Assembly (NCBI GenBank): GCA_019802505.1
Contig: JAFMOC010000017.1
Span: 2,468,501 to 2,532,500 of the forward strand
Direction of reading: 5' to 3'
Source of the DNA: Corydoras sp. C115
Lineage: Eukaryota; Chordata; Actinopteri; Siluriformes; Callichthyidae
DNA length: 64,000 bases
The notes beneath the pieces were generated by a model. It was given only the letters and a program-made list of their open reading frames with translations. It searched no databases and was not told the DNA's origin. The position numbers were made by a program, and so were the translations under genes. Shown in pieces: positions 44,741 through 57,453 of the stretch. How positions within the stretch are numbered: position 1 is the first letter of the stretch; each line of letters opens with the position of its first letter.

Positions 44741-45092
44741 GGTGGCACGGTGGCTTAGTGGTTAGCACGTTCGCCTCTCAGCACTAGGGATTCCCGGTTC
44801 GAATACCCATCTGGGTGGAGTTTCCATGTTCTCCCCGTGTCTGCGTGGGTTTCCTCCGGGTTCTCTGGTTTCCTCCCACAGTCCAAAAAACATGGATCAA
44901 GTGAATTGAATTCTCAAAAATTGCCCCATATAGAGTCTGTCTGTGTGAGTGAGTGTGTGCCCAGTGATGGATTGGCGCCCTGTCCTGGGTCTATCTGCCC
45001 AGCGCGCGAAACGTTCTCCCCTGGATGGGCATGGGGAACCCCCCCCCGCGACCCTAATAGAGGATAAAGCGGGAGATAATGAATGAATGAAT
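44741..45092 (+). mobile_element. Full-length SINE, intergenic ckap4-terf2
   Basis: GAGCACTGAG occurs at 44728-44737 and 45093-45102. A C-run (CCCCCCCC) interrupts the CCCACCGCG block. Confidence 0.94.
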
Positions 45093-45101
45093 GAGCACTG
45101 A

Positions 45102-45893
45102 GAAAACTTCACCAGAATACGAATCTTCTTCACTAAACATGTAACGAGTAGATGTTCACAATCTGGCAATACAGCAAGGAACCGGGCTGTGCCGCTGTAG
45201 GATCTTTCAACATTACAAATACACAGCCGTACAAAACAACAGCTTAACACTTAATAAAATTGACTTAATAAAATCTTAATGCTCGGTTAAAACAAGTAGA
45301 GGTTTACAACAATGCACAAAGTCACTAAAGATTAAAGTGTTAGTAATCAAATTGTAAAAGTAAACAAAACTATTAAAAAAAAAAAAAAAAAAAAAACGAT
45401 ACACAGAAATAGGTTTACAGACACGTGCTAATTTTGCTATTTATTATAGTTTAAATGTCCTGTACTAAGTCTAATTGATCTTACAGACTTATGCTGAGAT
45501 TCGAGTCTTTATAAACCATGAATGAATGAACTCTTTGTGAATGAGAGTCTGGGGTAAAGCAGACTATATATTGCATTTTGGTTCCTCCAGCCCGCCGACG
45601 TGGCAAATTTACAAATGCACAGTCATCTGCACAAGAGGAATTTCTGCCTAAAGCTACACCCCATGCTCAGGCCTCCAAAAACACCTCCACTGAGTATTAA
45701 ACCTTTAACTGCAGACATATTTTAACTTAAAAATACTCAAAATGGTACTTTAATTCATAGTACTGTTTTCATTAATAATAGTAACCTGGATTTACATTCA
45801 TTACATTGATAGTGTAAGATATAACACATGGTAAAATGACAGTAAGTACAATTTTAGCTAAAAATAAATCAATAAATAAATAAATAAAAACAG
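45102..45893. other. Intergenic sequence, no gene seen
   Basis: AT-rich noncoding sequence with a run of about 22 A at 45375-45396 and no recognisable exon or repeat family. Confidence 0.6.
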
Positions 45894-46261
45894 GGCGGCA
45901 CGGTGGCTTAGTGGTTAGCACGTTCGCCTCTCAGCGCTAGGGATTCCCGGTTCGAATCCCCATCTGGGTGGAGTTTCCATGTTCTCCCCATGTCTGCGTG
46001 GGTTTCCTCCGGGTTCTCCGGTTTCCTCCCACAGTCCAAAAACATGGATCAAGTTAATTGAGTTCTCCAAATTGCCCCATATAGAGTGTGTTTGAGTGAG
46101 TGAGTGTGTGCCCAGCGATGGATTGGCGCCCTGTCCTGGGTCTATCTGCCCAGCGCCTGAGATGTTCTCCCCTGGATGGGCATGGGGAACCCCACCGCGA
46201 CCCTAATAGAGGATAAAGCGGGAGATAATGAATGAATGAATGAATGAATGAATGAATGAAT
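45894..46261 (+). mobile_element. Full-length SINE upstream of terf2
   Basis: The long ATGA tail (about nine units) marks a young insertion. AATAAATAAAAACA lies before and after the element (before the head at about 45879-45892; after the tail at about 46263-46276). Confidence 0.94.
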
Positions 46262-46543
46262 GAATAAATAAAAACATTCACAGAAAGAATGGGTAAGTTG
46301 TATTGTTTAACAATGTGTAATTTGACACATTGCGCGTGGTAAACACATTACACGATTTTATTTAAAAAAAAAGTTTTACGGTGTTCAAACTTTTAATTCG
46401 ATTTTTTTTTTGCATTATTTAATCACACGTGGAGTGAAGCCAGCAGATGGCGCCATATCACTACAGATTGGCAGGTGAACACATTGAACGCGGCGAAGGA
46501 GACTTTTCCCGCCAGATGATGACGATGAAGAAGCGGAGGGAAC

Positions 46544-49500
46544 ATGGCGTCGTCCTGCACACACAGCTGTGAACCGGGTGTCAACGACGAACATGTTGTT
46601 AATCGTTGGAACTTTGACTTCTACGTTTATAAAGCGTTCGATGCGTTTCGTAATGAAGATTATGTTGGTTTTGCGGAGCTCAGGAATCTTATTGAGTGTA
46701 AGTTGTGTTTGGTTATCATGTTGTATCATGTAAATATACAAACTTACAGGTTGTTACGTAAATTTAAAAATAAACACGAACGGTGCAGAAGTTTTGTAAC
46801 ATTTTGTTGGTTTTTAGGCAGCATATTTAGACAATTAGTGACACGTTTTAAAGCCATAACAATCAGGTTTTCATTGAACACAGCCAGCCACGGTGCAGTT
46901 AGTTTTGTTTTTATGTTTTGATGCCACGGTCTGCCCAGATGTTACATTAATATTATGCAACAGATACTATTATACAGAGCTCTTTAATTATTTTTGTGTG
47001 TTTCTCGTAAATATTAATTTAGAACACATCAAATATATCTAATAATGTCAACTTCTACATTTCTGTACAAAGGTTGCAAGAGTTACAAAAGTTTTTAATA
47101 ATTGAGCACCATGTTTAGTAAGATACAAAATGTTGTATTAATTTTCTGACCTAATGGCTGCAGGTTTGGTGGTCAGACCAATCGATGGACACACAGATAT
47201 GCCAATTAAATTGCGGTTCATGCAGTTCCTATCCAGGATCAATGACGGTGACAAACTTGGTGAGTCTTGTGATGTCGTTTAACGGCAGTTTTGATTCTTA
47301 TTTTAATTTGACTTGAGTAATAACTGCAGTTTGTTTTAATGAATGAATGAATGAATTATTATATATATATTTTTTGCTGTTTACAGGGATGATATTTCAA
47401 AACCCATTGATGCCTCTCGAATCAGCACTGACTGCTCTCGAATGCATCTGTACAGAATTAAATGTTGATCAATCAACACTGGAGAATGTTCACACCTGTA
47501 TAAGAGAAATGGTCTGATTTAAAAATGAGTAATCCGTGTTACTTTACACTTGCTGCTTGACGCTAGTTAAAAAAAATGTATGTTGGATGCTGTTTTGCAG
47601 GTTGTTATTGTTTGCATTAAGAACAAGCAGTTTGGAAAAGCACGAGAGATGCTTATCAAATATTTTCCAGCAGGAATGGACTCGGGTGGTAAGGTAAGTA
47701 GTATTGCAAATGTAAATTTTATATATAAAATGAAAGCTGAGCTACATTTAAAAGTGAATATATTTATTTAGTTGTTTACTTTTAGTTGTGTTTTTTTTCC
47801 TCGTAGAAAAAGCTGTTCATGGATCTCATTAAAAAGCAATGTAGTACACACTCAGTCCTGAACGTGAACTCGTACAGTGACTTCAAACAGGACATGCTGG
47901 ACTTTGTTGAGAAACTCTATCCTATTCCTGAGCCCTTTCTAGTGAAGGTATGTATTTTTTTCCCCCCTAAATTAATTTACTTGTGCATATTCATATTTAT
48001 TTGAATGAACCCAATTTACTAATTATTTAAAAAATAAATTATGTTAAAGTACAATCTAATTTCTATGTACCTATTTATTTCATCTTTACTTTTTATCATA
48101 ACATTTGTAAAAATGGTCATGTCTGCCAAACCAGATCAGAGCACTTCAGTCTGTAATTTTTGTTTTGTTTTAAGATGGTCAAGCAGTCAGACCAAGGGTT
48201 GGTTGTGGACTTTGAGCTGGCCAGAAGGCCTCGAGTAAGCAGGACACAGACCGAAAAACAATTTCCAGAAAACACAAAATGGCAGACCCCAGATGTACTT
48301 GAACATCATTCTCAATCACCTTCCCCACAGAACATCTCACCTAAAAGTAACCACAGGTACTTGTGTATTTTTGTTTTCTTTACTATTTTATCAATAAATT
48401 CATAATCAGTGGTGCTAATGTTGGTGCTGTCTTTTTTGTCAGAAGGTCCTCGGTTTGATTAAAATGCAGGGAGGACATGGTCCTTTTTTAAAGTGTAGTT
48501 TTCTTGATATGCTTTCAACTTTGTGGGAACTGTTAAGTTATATAAGTTAAGTTCAAATTAAAAATCCATAAGACACATTTATGTAAGGTTGAGGTGGAGG
48601 AACATAATTTCTCCATAGAGAATTATAACCTCAACCCATTAAAACACATTTGGTATGAAGTCGAGATTCAAGAGCCAGGTTCTATCATCTGACATCAGTG
48701 GCAGAACAGAAGCATGTAAGCTCTTCTTTCTGTAAAGGCCTTTTGCAACTCTGAATGGAGTTAAAGTTCCTGTAGGTGTAATGTGTAGTGTCTTCATATT
48801 TTTGTCCTCGTAATGTATTTGAGTGTTCCACCTAGATGTTTATAATTAATTGTGTCCTAGATAATCAGTAGTGTTTGAGACATGTGGATAACTTTTTGTT
48901 TTGTGGTTGATCCTCTAATAAACCTTTAATGATATATTGTCTTGTTTCTTCTCATATTTCCAGCAGCGACTCAACCCCCTCTGTTTTGGTCAGCGTGCAG
49001 TTGTCCCTGAATAAGCTGAAAAGCATCTATCCTACACTGGCTCAGGAGTTTTCAATCTCTCTACCCTTCACTCAGCTTGAAGATGAGGTGGAGCTGCAGC
49101 AAGATGATGAAGACCCCGGTGTAGACGAGCTTTACCTCAGACTCTCAGCTACACCATTGGAATCAGATTTAAATGAAAACGAGCAGTATGTTGATGCGGA
49201 CGATAAAACGCCCCCTGATTGTAACACTGCTTCTGAGACCAGTGGCATTTGTCCACATCATTCCAGTAAAGGACATGATGTCTCAGAAGCCATACCATCA
49301 GTAAGAGATGGGGATCAAACAGAATGTGCTTCAGGAAGCGGAATTGCTCGCCAACCCATGTCAGCTTACAAAGGACAGAAAATGCCGGAAAGTGCTGTGT
49401 CTGCTGTTACAGTTGCACAGTTGGTAATGGAGGAGGACAGTCAAGTAAGTGAAGTAGATGTCCTGAATTCTCAGGAAGCTCTGGGTCCAACTGCGGAAGA

Positions 49501-50959
49501 TTCAAGGGTTGAGGATCCACTCGCCTCCCTGCCCGTCATGTCAACGCCTGTCAGAAAACGTTGCAGGCCAGCTAGCTCAAGGTAAAGGTTAAAAAAATAA
49601 TTTTACATTTATTCATTGTCATGAATATGAAAATCGAATAACTCTGATGTATTTTATATATTTCTTTAAGGAAAAGTATTCCGAGTGATCCACAGCCTGA
49701 TTCCCCACAGCAGCCCACTGAGCCACAGAACTGCTCTACACCCAACCAAGTGGAATTCCACAGCCCCCCTTCCACTCGATGCACTCCTTCTGAAAAGAGA
49801 AAAGGCACCGGAAAAAAGTGTGTATTTTAATTCCTCTTTTTGTATTTTACAATTTATGATTTTGTTGATTTTTATTGATTGGATCTTATTGTTCAGTGAA
49901 ATTTATTTTGTCAAATTTAATCTTTTCACTAGGCAACAGCAAAATATGGAAGAATGTGAGGGAAGTTCAGAAAACATTGTAGTAGATTCTCCACCTTCGA
50001 AACAGCCCCCATCCAACAGCAAACGGTATGAACTTGCTTGCACCCCTTTTCTTTTTTTTTTTTTTTTTTTTTTTAAACCTGGCTGTGTATGTGATGGTAC
50101 CACATTTCTAAGCTGTAACATGTCTTCCACAGGAGAAGAGGATGGCTGGATGTTTCTGGAGTTCAGGAGGAATGGAGTGATGAGGATGCATTATTTTCTG
50201 CTAGTACAACAAAAACAAGTATTGTAGATTTTTTAATACTATTGTGATTCATAATATTTAATTGCATAAAAAATAAAAACATGTCTTTATTGATATCCTG
50301 CACCATTAAGGCTGCCTGGATGATACAAAACAAATACCCAGGGAGTTTGTCTCTGCCATTGTCATTTTGGCCTGCGCCATCAGCAATGGAACACAGTAAA
50401 TCTACTTGGAGACAATGGATTACTGTTTAAAAAAAAAAAAAGTACCATCTAAAACTTGAACTGAATTGTTTTTTCCTGCTTTAAGGTTTGCTGTGTAATG
50501 TTGTAATAAGTTAGTAAAAAGTATTTGTTACAAAAAAAAATGTTTGCAGTTTTATTAACATTGGTTTTCCATTTAGGTGCAAATACAAGTGGTAATGGCA
50601 GAGTTAAAAGAAGGGTAAGACATAACATTACATTTTATTTTTATTTTTTTTTTTACCCAGATCGGACAATTGTCGAATATTAAAAATACACATTTAAATT
50701 TCTAGACATTTAAAAATTTTAAAAGGTCTTTTTTATGAATTAAAAAAATTAGTTTTTGTAGATCCTTGTTTTATTTTCTTTTTTACTTTGATTGTTACAG
50801 ATGTGGACTGAAGAAGAGTCCGAATGGTTAAGACAGGGGGTGGCTCGTTATGGAGAAGGAAACTGGGGAAAAATTTGTAAGTCTTTTAAGTTTGAAGGCC
50901 GTACAGCCGTCAACTTAAAAGACCGGTGGCGCACAATGAAGAAATTAAACATAGCATAG
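46544..50959 (+). CDS. terf2: TERF2 (TRF2), telomere-binding shelterin subunit
   Basis: Binds double-stranded TTAGGG repeats as a dimer and protects chromosome ends. Twelve exons in phase: 46544-46697, 47164-47259, 47387-47511, 47601-47693, 47807-47947, 48175-48356, 48964-49581, 49671-49817, 49933-50025, 50133-50218, 50577-50614, 50801-50959 (stop TAG), 643 residues. Residues about 18-220 form the TRFH dimer domain (LVVRPIDGH, LRFMQFLSRI, PLESALTALE, VIVCIKNKQFGKA). A helix LSLNKLKSIYPTLA fits the RAP1-binding region. AQLVMEEDSQVSE and EEWSDEDALFS match TRF2-specific linker motifs. The C-terminus is a telobox Myb domain (WTEEESEWLRQGVARYGEG, then VNLKDRWRTMKKL). These motifs favour TRF2 over TRF1. 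The N-terminus is short and lacks the Gly/Arg-rich segment of mammalian TRF2. The zebrafish orthologue is, I believe, called terfa. Confidence 0.9.
50052..50074 (+). repeat. Poly(T) tract in terf2 intron 9
   Basis: About 23 T, starting about 25 bp after the donor of the preceding exon. Confidence 0.9.
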
Positions 50960-52467
50960 TGTTGTAAATAAGAACCTTGTTTTAATGCTAATTGTTATAA
51001 ACTGCAGAGCTTTTTGTTTTCTTTATTTTTCTATTTTGTAATTAGAATAATGAGACTGTAACAATGAAGAAAATAAAATTTTCTGGATAAAAAAATGATG
51101 AAGATTGTTATTTCCACTAATTTGTTTATTTCTGTAACAGCAGATCTGAAATGTAACGGTTGATAATTTGGTTAAATTAGTTAAATAATAAGATTAAATG
51201 CCAGGGCTGCATACAGAAAATACTTTTAGTGGATGAAGGTTTAGCTGAAAAAAAAAACTTGGATGAGCACAAATGTGGTGAGCAGATTTTTAATGTTAGA
51301 CCTTTAGTCTACTGAAGAAAAGGTATATAATAATAATGTGGTTTTATAATTGTAATGCAATTATATAGAAATGTAGAGCAAACCTTCACACAAGGAGCTG
51401 GTCAAATGTTTTATTATATCATGAGCATATATTTATATATAAAGAAATGGCTGATGAACACTTTCTGGTGTACAAATAAAAATCCTTAAATAGCATAAAA
51501 TGATACTTAAGTTAAACTGATTATTTTATTAATGATAGTTTAAGAAGTTCAGCTTAGAAATGTTCCTGTGAAGAAAAATGTTAAAAGAATTAAGTTATGA
51601 ACCTGGTGGTGATTTAGAAACTGCGGTTAATCCACATTTCCTTTTGAACAGTTTACTTCAGTCATGTGTTTACATAAGGAGTAGCCATGATTATGATTTC
51701 GATCAGATTGGAGGTACACATTCGTACCTATGAAAGGGCCAATGATGCAAAGGATATAAATGTGATAACACAGAACAAGTCAAAATAAAATAAATACTTT
51801 TCACATGTATTGCTGTGATTTGAAATTTGTAAATACAATACAAAATACACTAGATTTTATTGGCTCATTATTTCACAAATCAACACCAGTTTGACCCCCC
51901 GTCCAAAAAAAAATTATAGTCAGGGAAAGTGTTTATTCTTTCCTTATTGCACCATTAATTAAAATAAAAATAAATAATGATTATCAACCAAAACTTATTA
52001 TGCAAACATTTTACTTTTTTTTTCACTGTTAAACAGGATATAAATGCCAGTTTTCTGTGAAATTTTGCCCTTTTTCATTAAAAATCTTGTTTGGCAGGAA
52101 TGGTTTAATCTTTAACTGGATGGTGGTCAAAAATACATTTAATGTTAATGACCACCAGAGTCCTTTAGTCTAAACTGTATTATGAACCTGAAGAAAAGCG
52201 CTGATTTGGAACACAGGAGGTTCTTGCATTTTAGGAATTTACTTCAAACATTAGTGAAACCACAAAACCAGTGTAGTACAGTGTGGGTGGGCATGAGGGT
52301 TTGTGTTCCATTTAGTCTTCATTCTTTTCTGTTGAAATGATTATTATATATTTTTTATTTTACAAACATAATATTTGAAACCCTTTAAATCTGCAGCCAC
52401 TAAAGAATCAGTCAAAGAAATCTGATTTAAAAATTTTAACTGAGGGTGGTGATTACAGTATATCTCA
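50960..52467. other. terf2 3' end and rab19 3' UTR region
   Basis: AATAAA at 51072-51077 is the likely terf2 poly(A) signal. On the minus strand TTTATT at 52354-52359 is a candidate rab19 signal. Between them I see only AT-rich sequence with no repeat I can name. Confidence 0.5.
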
Positions 52468-54597
52468 TTAGCATTCACATGAAGACTTCTTACTGCTTGG
52501 TGAATCGTTGGTAATGAGCCTGGAACTGGCACCCAGTATTTGTGGAGAATCTACCTGATTATCATCCTTTTTGGTTATCAGTCCGTTGCGTGTTAGAAGT
52601 TCACGTGCCATCATGATGAAGGCCTCCTCGATGTTCTGAGTTTCTTTTGCTGATGTTTCTAAGGCTATCAGAATTTCTTTCTCTTTTGCCAGTAAACATG
52701 CCTCTGTAAATTCAACTTCTCTCTGCGATTCCAGATCACACTTGTTACCTGCAATTAAAGGTAAATTGTTTCTCTGTTACTTTATTGAAGAAAGCAGTGT
52801 CTTTATTTACTTTGCATTTGTCACAGTGTCACTTTGAATATAAGGCTGATTTTAATGTAAATTATTCTGCAAACAAACCAATCAGAGCTAGAAGAACATT
52901 GGCGGCTCCAAACTGCTCCACTTCATTGATCCAGTGTTTTATAGAGTTGAATGTGGCTCTTCGAGTGATGTCATAGGTTATCATTGCTCCATGGGCACTG
53001 CGGTAATAGCTCTGTGTTATTGTTCGAAATCGTTCTTGTCCTGCTGTGTCCCAAACCTGCATCTGTGACAGAGTGTGTGGAGTTCGAGTTTATTAGGATC
53101 AGTCATGAAGGATAAAAAGGCATATCAGCATTCCAGTCACAAAAGAAAATCCAGTTTTCCATAACTATCAGAAATATTTTACAAAATGACAAAATATTTA
53201 ATAATTTCATTCATTCATTCATTATCTCCCACTTTATCCTCTATTAGGGTTGCGGGGGGGTTCCCCATGCCCATCCAGGGGAGAACGTCTCGGGCGCTGG
53301 GCAGATAGACCCAGGACAGGGCGCCAATCCATCGCTGGGCACACACTCACTCACACAGACACACTCTATATGGGGCAATTTGGAGAATTCAATTGACTTG
53401 ATCCATGTTTTTGGACTGTGGGAGGAAACCGGAGAACCCAGAGGAAACCCACGCAGACACGGGGAGAACATGGAGACTCCACCCAGATAGAGATTCGAAC
53501 CGGGAATCCCTAGAGCTGAGAGGCGAACGTGCTAACCACTAAGCCACCGTGTCGTGTCGCCTCATTTAATAATTTATTTTGGGTAATAAAAATTTTAATT
53601 TCCATATATAAATAATTTATCAATTTCAAATTAAATATTTGTATGTACAGTATATATTATAGAGATTATTCAGTACATTGGCCTTTTTTACATTAAAATT
53701 TAGTACCATCTCAAATCATTCAAAATATGTCAGGATTCTGATTTAAAAAGTTTTTTTTTAAGTTGTCAGTTACAGCTACCTTCGGTATTCCTGTTATTAG
53801 AACGAGGCTTGACAAAGGAGCTATATAGTTGCTTTAAATCCCAAATGAGATCCATTTATTCCCTAAAGATCTGCAGTGTTATAGCAACCTAACACACCTG
53901 CCACCTCCAACACTATCGTAGATCACATTCTTCTCCTGTTTGTTTTCAAGTACTGTATACTACAGGAAGAATTACATAAATGTAATAGGATGACCGATGT
54001 ATAAGTTATACCACGTAAGCTATTAAATAAAATAATCTGTCTCTGACCTATAGCACATATCTTGGTAATTTCTTTCATACTTAGGTCTGTTTAAGATAAG
54101 GTGTCTTGTGGAAAACAATGCAGGATGTGTATTTAGTTAAACCTGTAGAGCAAGTCCTCATTACCACTGCAGGTCCGACTAGTTTTTTTTTTTTTAAATG
54201 TCTAAAAATGCTTTTAACTTAGATTTATCACTGATAAGGATTTATAGCAGACATTACAGCATTAAAACTATGCACCTTTACCATTAGTTGGAATACTACA
54301 AATTAACTTTAACTAAAAACTGACCAACCTTTAAGAGTTTTATAATGTATGTATTTTAACATGAAGTGAATATAATGACATTTGTCTTTTAATTAAACAT
54401 ACCTTTACTTTTTTGCCGTCAATACTGAGTGCTCTGACGGTGAAGTCAACTCCAATGGTGTTTTGCTGTCTCTCATAGAAGCTCCCAGTCTTAAAGCTCT
54501 GTATGACACAGGTTTTGCCAACATTTGTGTCTCCAATCAGAATAATTTTGAACAAGAAATCAAAAGAGTCATCTTGTTCCTGTTCAGCTGGCTGCAT
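52468..54597 (-). CDS. rab19: RAB19 small GTPase
   Basis: A Rab-family membrane-traffic switch; mammalian RAB19 is linked to Golgi and ciliary traffic. Three coding exons on the minus strand: 54597-54403, 53062-52879 and 52748-52468 (stop TAA), 219 residues (human 217). All GTP-binding motifs are intact: P-loop GDTNVGKT (22-29), switch I QQNTIGVDFT, WDTAGQE, NKCD and ETSAK. The protein ends in Cys-Glu-Cys, a CXC-type geranylgeranylation signal. FDFLFKIILIGD, ALSIDGKKVKMQVWD and the NKCDL reading fit RAB19 better than its relative RAB43, which has LQIWD and NKSDL. MQPAEQEQ is the first ATG in the exon. A SINE sits in intron 1. Confidence 0.9.
53208..53563 (-). mobile_element. SINE in rab19 intron 1
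   Basis: Reverse relative to the window, thus sense to rab19. A 12-bp duplication, ATTTAATAATTT, lies at 53196-53207 and 53564-53575. GTCGTGTCGCCTC replaces the usual end of the head. Confidence 0.94.
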
Positions 54598-55068
54598 GTT
54601 CCGGTTCAGACATCCAGTCTTATGGTAAAGAGTAAATGATATGCCTCAGTCTCTCAATGATGCTCTCTGTTAAGGTAAGTTGTTTACCTAGTCCACTTGT
54701 AAAGGTTCTTCAGAATGAATCACACTGCTCAACACAGTTTAAAATATCCACTGGTGAAAGCTGAGAAAACCAAAAACGTGTAGCCACACGGTTTTAAACA
54801 TACAGTTTATACCTTCAACATTTTCAGCATTTAACTGTTCTTGCTGTAAGACTTTCTTTACACTGAATTTTCCTTCCTCTTAAGTCACTCCACCCATATT
54901 CATTCATTGGCCCATTTCATCTGTTTCTGTTCTCACCCAGCCCTCCCCAGGATGGTCCCACCCATTACCTGCTGTAAGGCCCTCAGGGAGCTTAAAGTCC
55001 CACATTTCTAGTTCAGTCTGGCAGTGATGTTTTTAAAATGTTTTTTTTTTTTTTTTAACTCTGCTTTA

Positions 55069-55419
55069 TTCATTCATTCATTCATTATCTCCCGCTTTAT
55101 CCTCTATTAGGGTTGCGGTGGGGTTCCCCATGCCCATCCAGGGGAGAACATCTCAGGCACTGGGCAGATAGACCCAGGACAGGGCGCCAATCCATCGCTG
55201 GGCACACACTCACTCACACAGACACACTCTATATGGGGCTATTTTGAGAATTCAATTGACTTGATCCATGTTTTTGGACTGTGGGAGGAAACCGGAGAAC
55301 CCGGAGGAAACCCACGCAGTCATGGGGAGAACATGGAAACTCCACCCAGATGGGGATTCGAACCGGGAATCCCTAGCACTGAGAGGAGAACGTGCTAACC
55401 ACTAAGCCACCGTGCCGCC
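55069..55419 (-). mobile_element. SINE upstream of rab19
   Basis: Full-length reverse copy; AACTCTGCTTTA duplicated at 55057-55068 and 55420-55431. Confidence 0.95.
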
Positions 55420-55464
55420 AACTCTGCTTTACTCTGTGTTATTATATAGAAAGCAGTTTATTTA

Positions 55465-55668
55465 GTGGTAGCTCAGTGGTTAGGGTGTTGGGCTGTCAAT
55501 CTGAAGGTTGGGGGTTCAAATCTCAGGTCCCCTGAAGTTACCAGTGTGGGTCCTTGAGCAAGACCCTTAACCCTCATTGCTCCAGGGTTGTTGTGTTTAA
55601 CCCTGTGCTCACCTTGTAAGTCGCTTTGGATAAAAGCGTCCAATAAATGACCAAATGTAAATGTAATT
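55465..55668 (+). mobile_element. Second tRNA-derived SINE family
   Basis: GTGGTAGCTCAGTGGTTAGG gives a clear A box and GGGTTCAAATC a B box. The tail reads AAGTCGCTTTGGATAAAAGC, then AAATGTAAATGTAA. This tail is widespread in teleost SINEs and unrelated to the dominant family here. Confidence 0.85.
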
Positions 55669-55899
55669 TAGAAATTGGCCAATGTCTATCTATTTATGTA
55701 TCCAAAAGTCAATTTACAAAGGAAACTGATTACAACTATATTGGAATAGATTTTACAATTGTAAAATGAATTCAGAGTATAGTATCATTTTTAATATAAA
55801 ATGTTATGTTATGTATAATTACATAACATTAAAAAAAAAAGTTTTTAATCTGTATTTCGTGCAGAAACCTCTTTGCTCCTGTGTTGTGACTGGCTTCAG

Positions 55900-56075
55900 A
55901 CTGTCATTGTGATTAGCCAATCCTGGCACAACAAGGGATTGTAGTAGCCAATCAGAACGTGCGATGCAGGCGGGGTCTCTTTTATGCCGCGGTGGGGGAA
56001 TAGAGGAAGAACGGGCCATTGGTTCACGATTCAGTGAAGTGTTCGATTCTTGTTGCGAGTCGATTCCGATTTCCG
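55900..56075. promoter_or_regulatory. Orphan CCAAT/GC-box promoter-like segment
   Basis: Three CCAAT/ATTGG boxes (TTAGCCAATCC about 55913, TAGCCAATCAG about 55946, GCCATTGGTTC about 56015), a GGCGGGG box (about 55970) and raised CpG content. It lies about 1.3 kb upstream of both the rab19 ATG (minus strand) and the cct2 ATG (plus strand). It could drive rab19 through an untranslated first exon, or both genes. Confidence 0.4.
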
Positions 56076-56261
56076 AGTCCGTTTTATTGCTGTTGTATTT
56101 ATTGTGGTTGTTTGTGTAAAACAAATAGGTTTTGAGAAATTAATCACTTGATCACTATTACATTAAATCATTTATCAGAATAAATAAACTAAATTATGGT
56201 GAAAATCATAACGTAAGCCTTCAAACCCAAGCAATTTCATCACATTGAACCATACTGGCAG

Positions 56262-56379
56262 CGATGGACTGGCGGCCTGTCCTGGGTCTATCTGCCCAGA
56301 GCCTGAAACGTTCTCCCCTGGACGAGCATGAGGAGCCCGACACGTATCTAAAACAGGATTAAGCGAAAGATAATGAATG
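56262..56379 (+). mobile_element. SINE 3' fragment, first piece of a mosaic
   Basis: Starts in the CAGCGATGGACTGG block and runs to AAGATAATGAATGG. Carries the private variant GCATGAGGAGCCCGACACG. Confidence 0.85.
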
Positions 56380-56380
56380 G

Positions 56381-56689
56381 AGGTGGCACTGTGGTTTAGT
56401 GGTTAGCATGTTCTCCTCTCAGCGCTAGGGATTCCCGGTTCGAATCCCAATCTGGGTGGAGTTTCCATGTTCTCCCTGTGTCCGTGTGGGTTTCCTCCGG
56501 GTTCTCCGGTTTCCTCCCACAGTCCAAAAACCATGGATCAAGTCAACTGAGTTCTCCAAATTGCCCCATATAGAGTGTGTGAGTGAGTGAGTGTGTGCCC
56601 AGTGATAGATTGGCGCCCTGTCCTGGGCCTATCTGCCCAGGGCCCGAAACGTTCTCCCCTGGATGGGCATGAGGAGCCCGACGCGTAAG
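56381..56689 (+). mobile_element. SINE lacking its tail, second piece of a mosaic
   Basis: Complete head and body, cut at GCATGAGGAGCCCGACGCG, the variant also seen in the previous piece. Confidence 0.88.
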
Positions 56690-56794
56690 TATTCTCCCCG
56701 TGTCCGCGTGGGTTTCCTCCGGGTTCTCCGGTTTCCTCCCACAGTCCAAAAACCATGGATCAAGTCAAGTGAGTTCTCCAAATTGCCCCATTTC
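56690..56794 (+). mobile_element. SINE core fragment, third piece of a mosaic
   Basis: Only the segment from TTCTCCCCGTGTCCG to AATTGCCCCAT is present, with no head and no tail. Confidence 0.85.
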
Positions 56795-57133
56795 GCATTT
56801 CAGCACTAGGGATTCCCGGTTCGAATCCCCATCTGGGTGGAGTTTCCATGTTCTCCCCGTGTCTGCGTGGGTTTCCTCCGGGTTCTCCGGTTTCCTCCCA
56901 CAGTCCAAAAACATGGATCAAGTCAATTGAGTTCTCCAAATTGCCCCATATAGAGTGTGTATGTGTGCGTGTCTGTGTGAGTGAGTGTGTGCCCAGCGAT
57001 AGATTGGCGTCCTGTCCTGGGTGTATCTGCCCAGCGCCCTAAACGTTCTCGTCTGGATGGGCATGGGGAACCCCTCTGCGACTCTAATATCCTAATATAG
57101 GATAAAGCGGAAGATAATGAACGAATGAATGAA
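56795..57133 (+). mobile_element. SINE lacking head, fourth piece of a mosaic
   Basis: Begins inside the head at TCAGCACTAGGG and runs through a complete tail (AATGAACGAATGAATG). Has an extra GTATGTGTGCG stretch in the GT-rich block. Confidence 0.88.
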
Positions 57134-57310
57134 ATTGCCCCATATAGAGTGTGTCTGTGTGAGTGAGTGTGTGCCCAGCGATGGATTGGCGTCCTGTCCT
57201 GGGTCTATCTGCCCAGCGCCCGAAACGTTCTCCCCTGGATGTGCATGGGGAACATCCCACCGCGACCCTAATAGAGGATAAAGCGGGAGATAATAAATTG
57301 ATGGATGGAA
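57134..57310 (+). mobile_element. SINE 3' half, last piece of a mosaic
   Basis: Starts at AATTGCCCCATATAG directly after the previous tail and ends in a degenerate GATGGATGG tail, about 140 bp upstream of the cct2 ATG. Confidence 0.88.
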
Positions 57311-57453
57311 AGATAATAAATGGATGGATAGCACATGTTGATTTGTTTGGAGAGTCGACTCTTCTGAACAGGCTCTGAACACTGAGTCACATGCTGTGTG
57401 CGTTCTCTCTGGCCGGTGCGTGTGTGCGGCGTTCAGCCTGAATCAGAACCACC

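Noticed and set aside
50281..50400. Possible extra terf2 exon (GCTGCCTGGATG region)
   Set aside because: Exons 50133-50218 and 50577-50614 join in phase and reproduce the TRF2 linker-to-Myb layout; no consensus donor follows the candidate.
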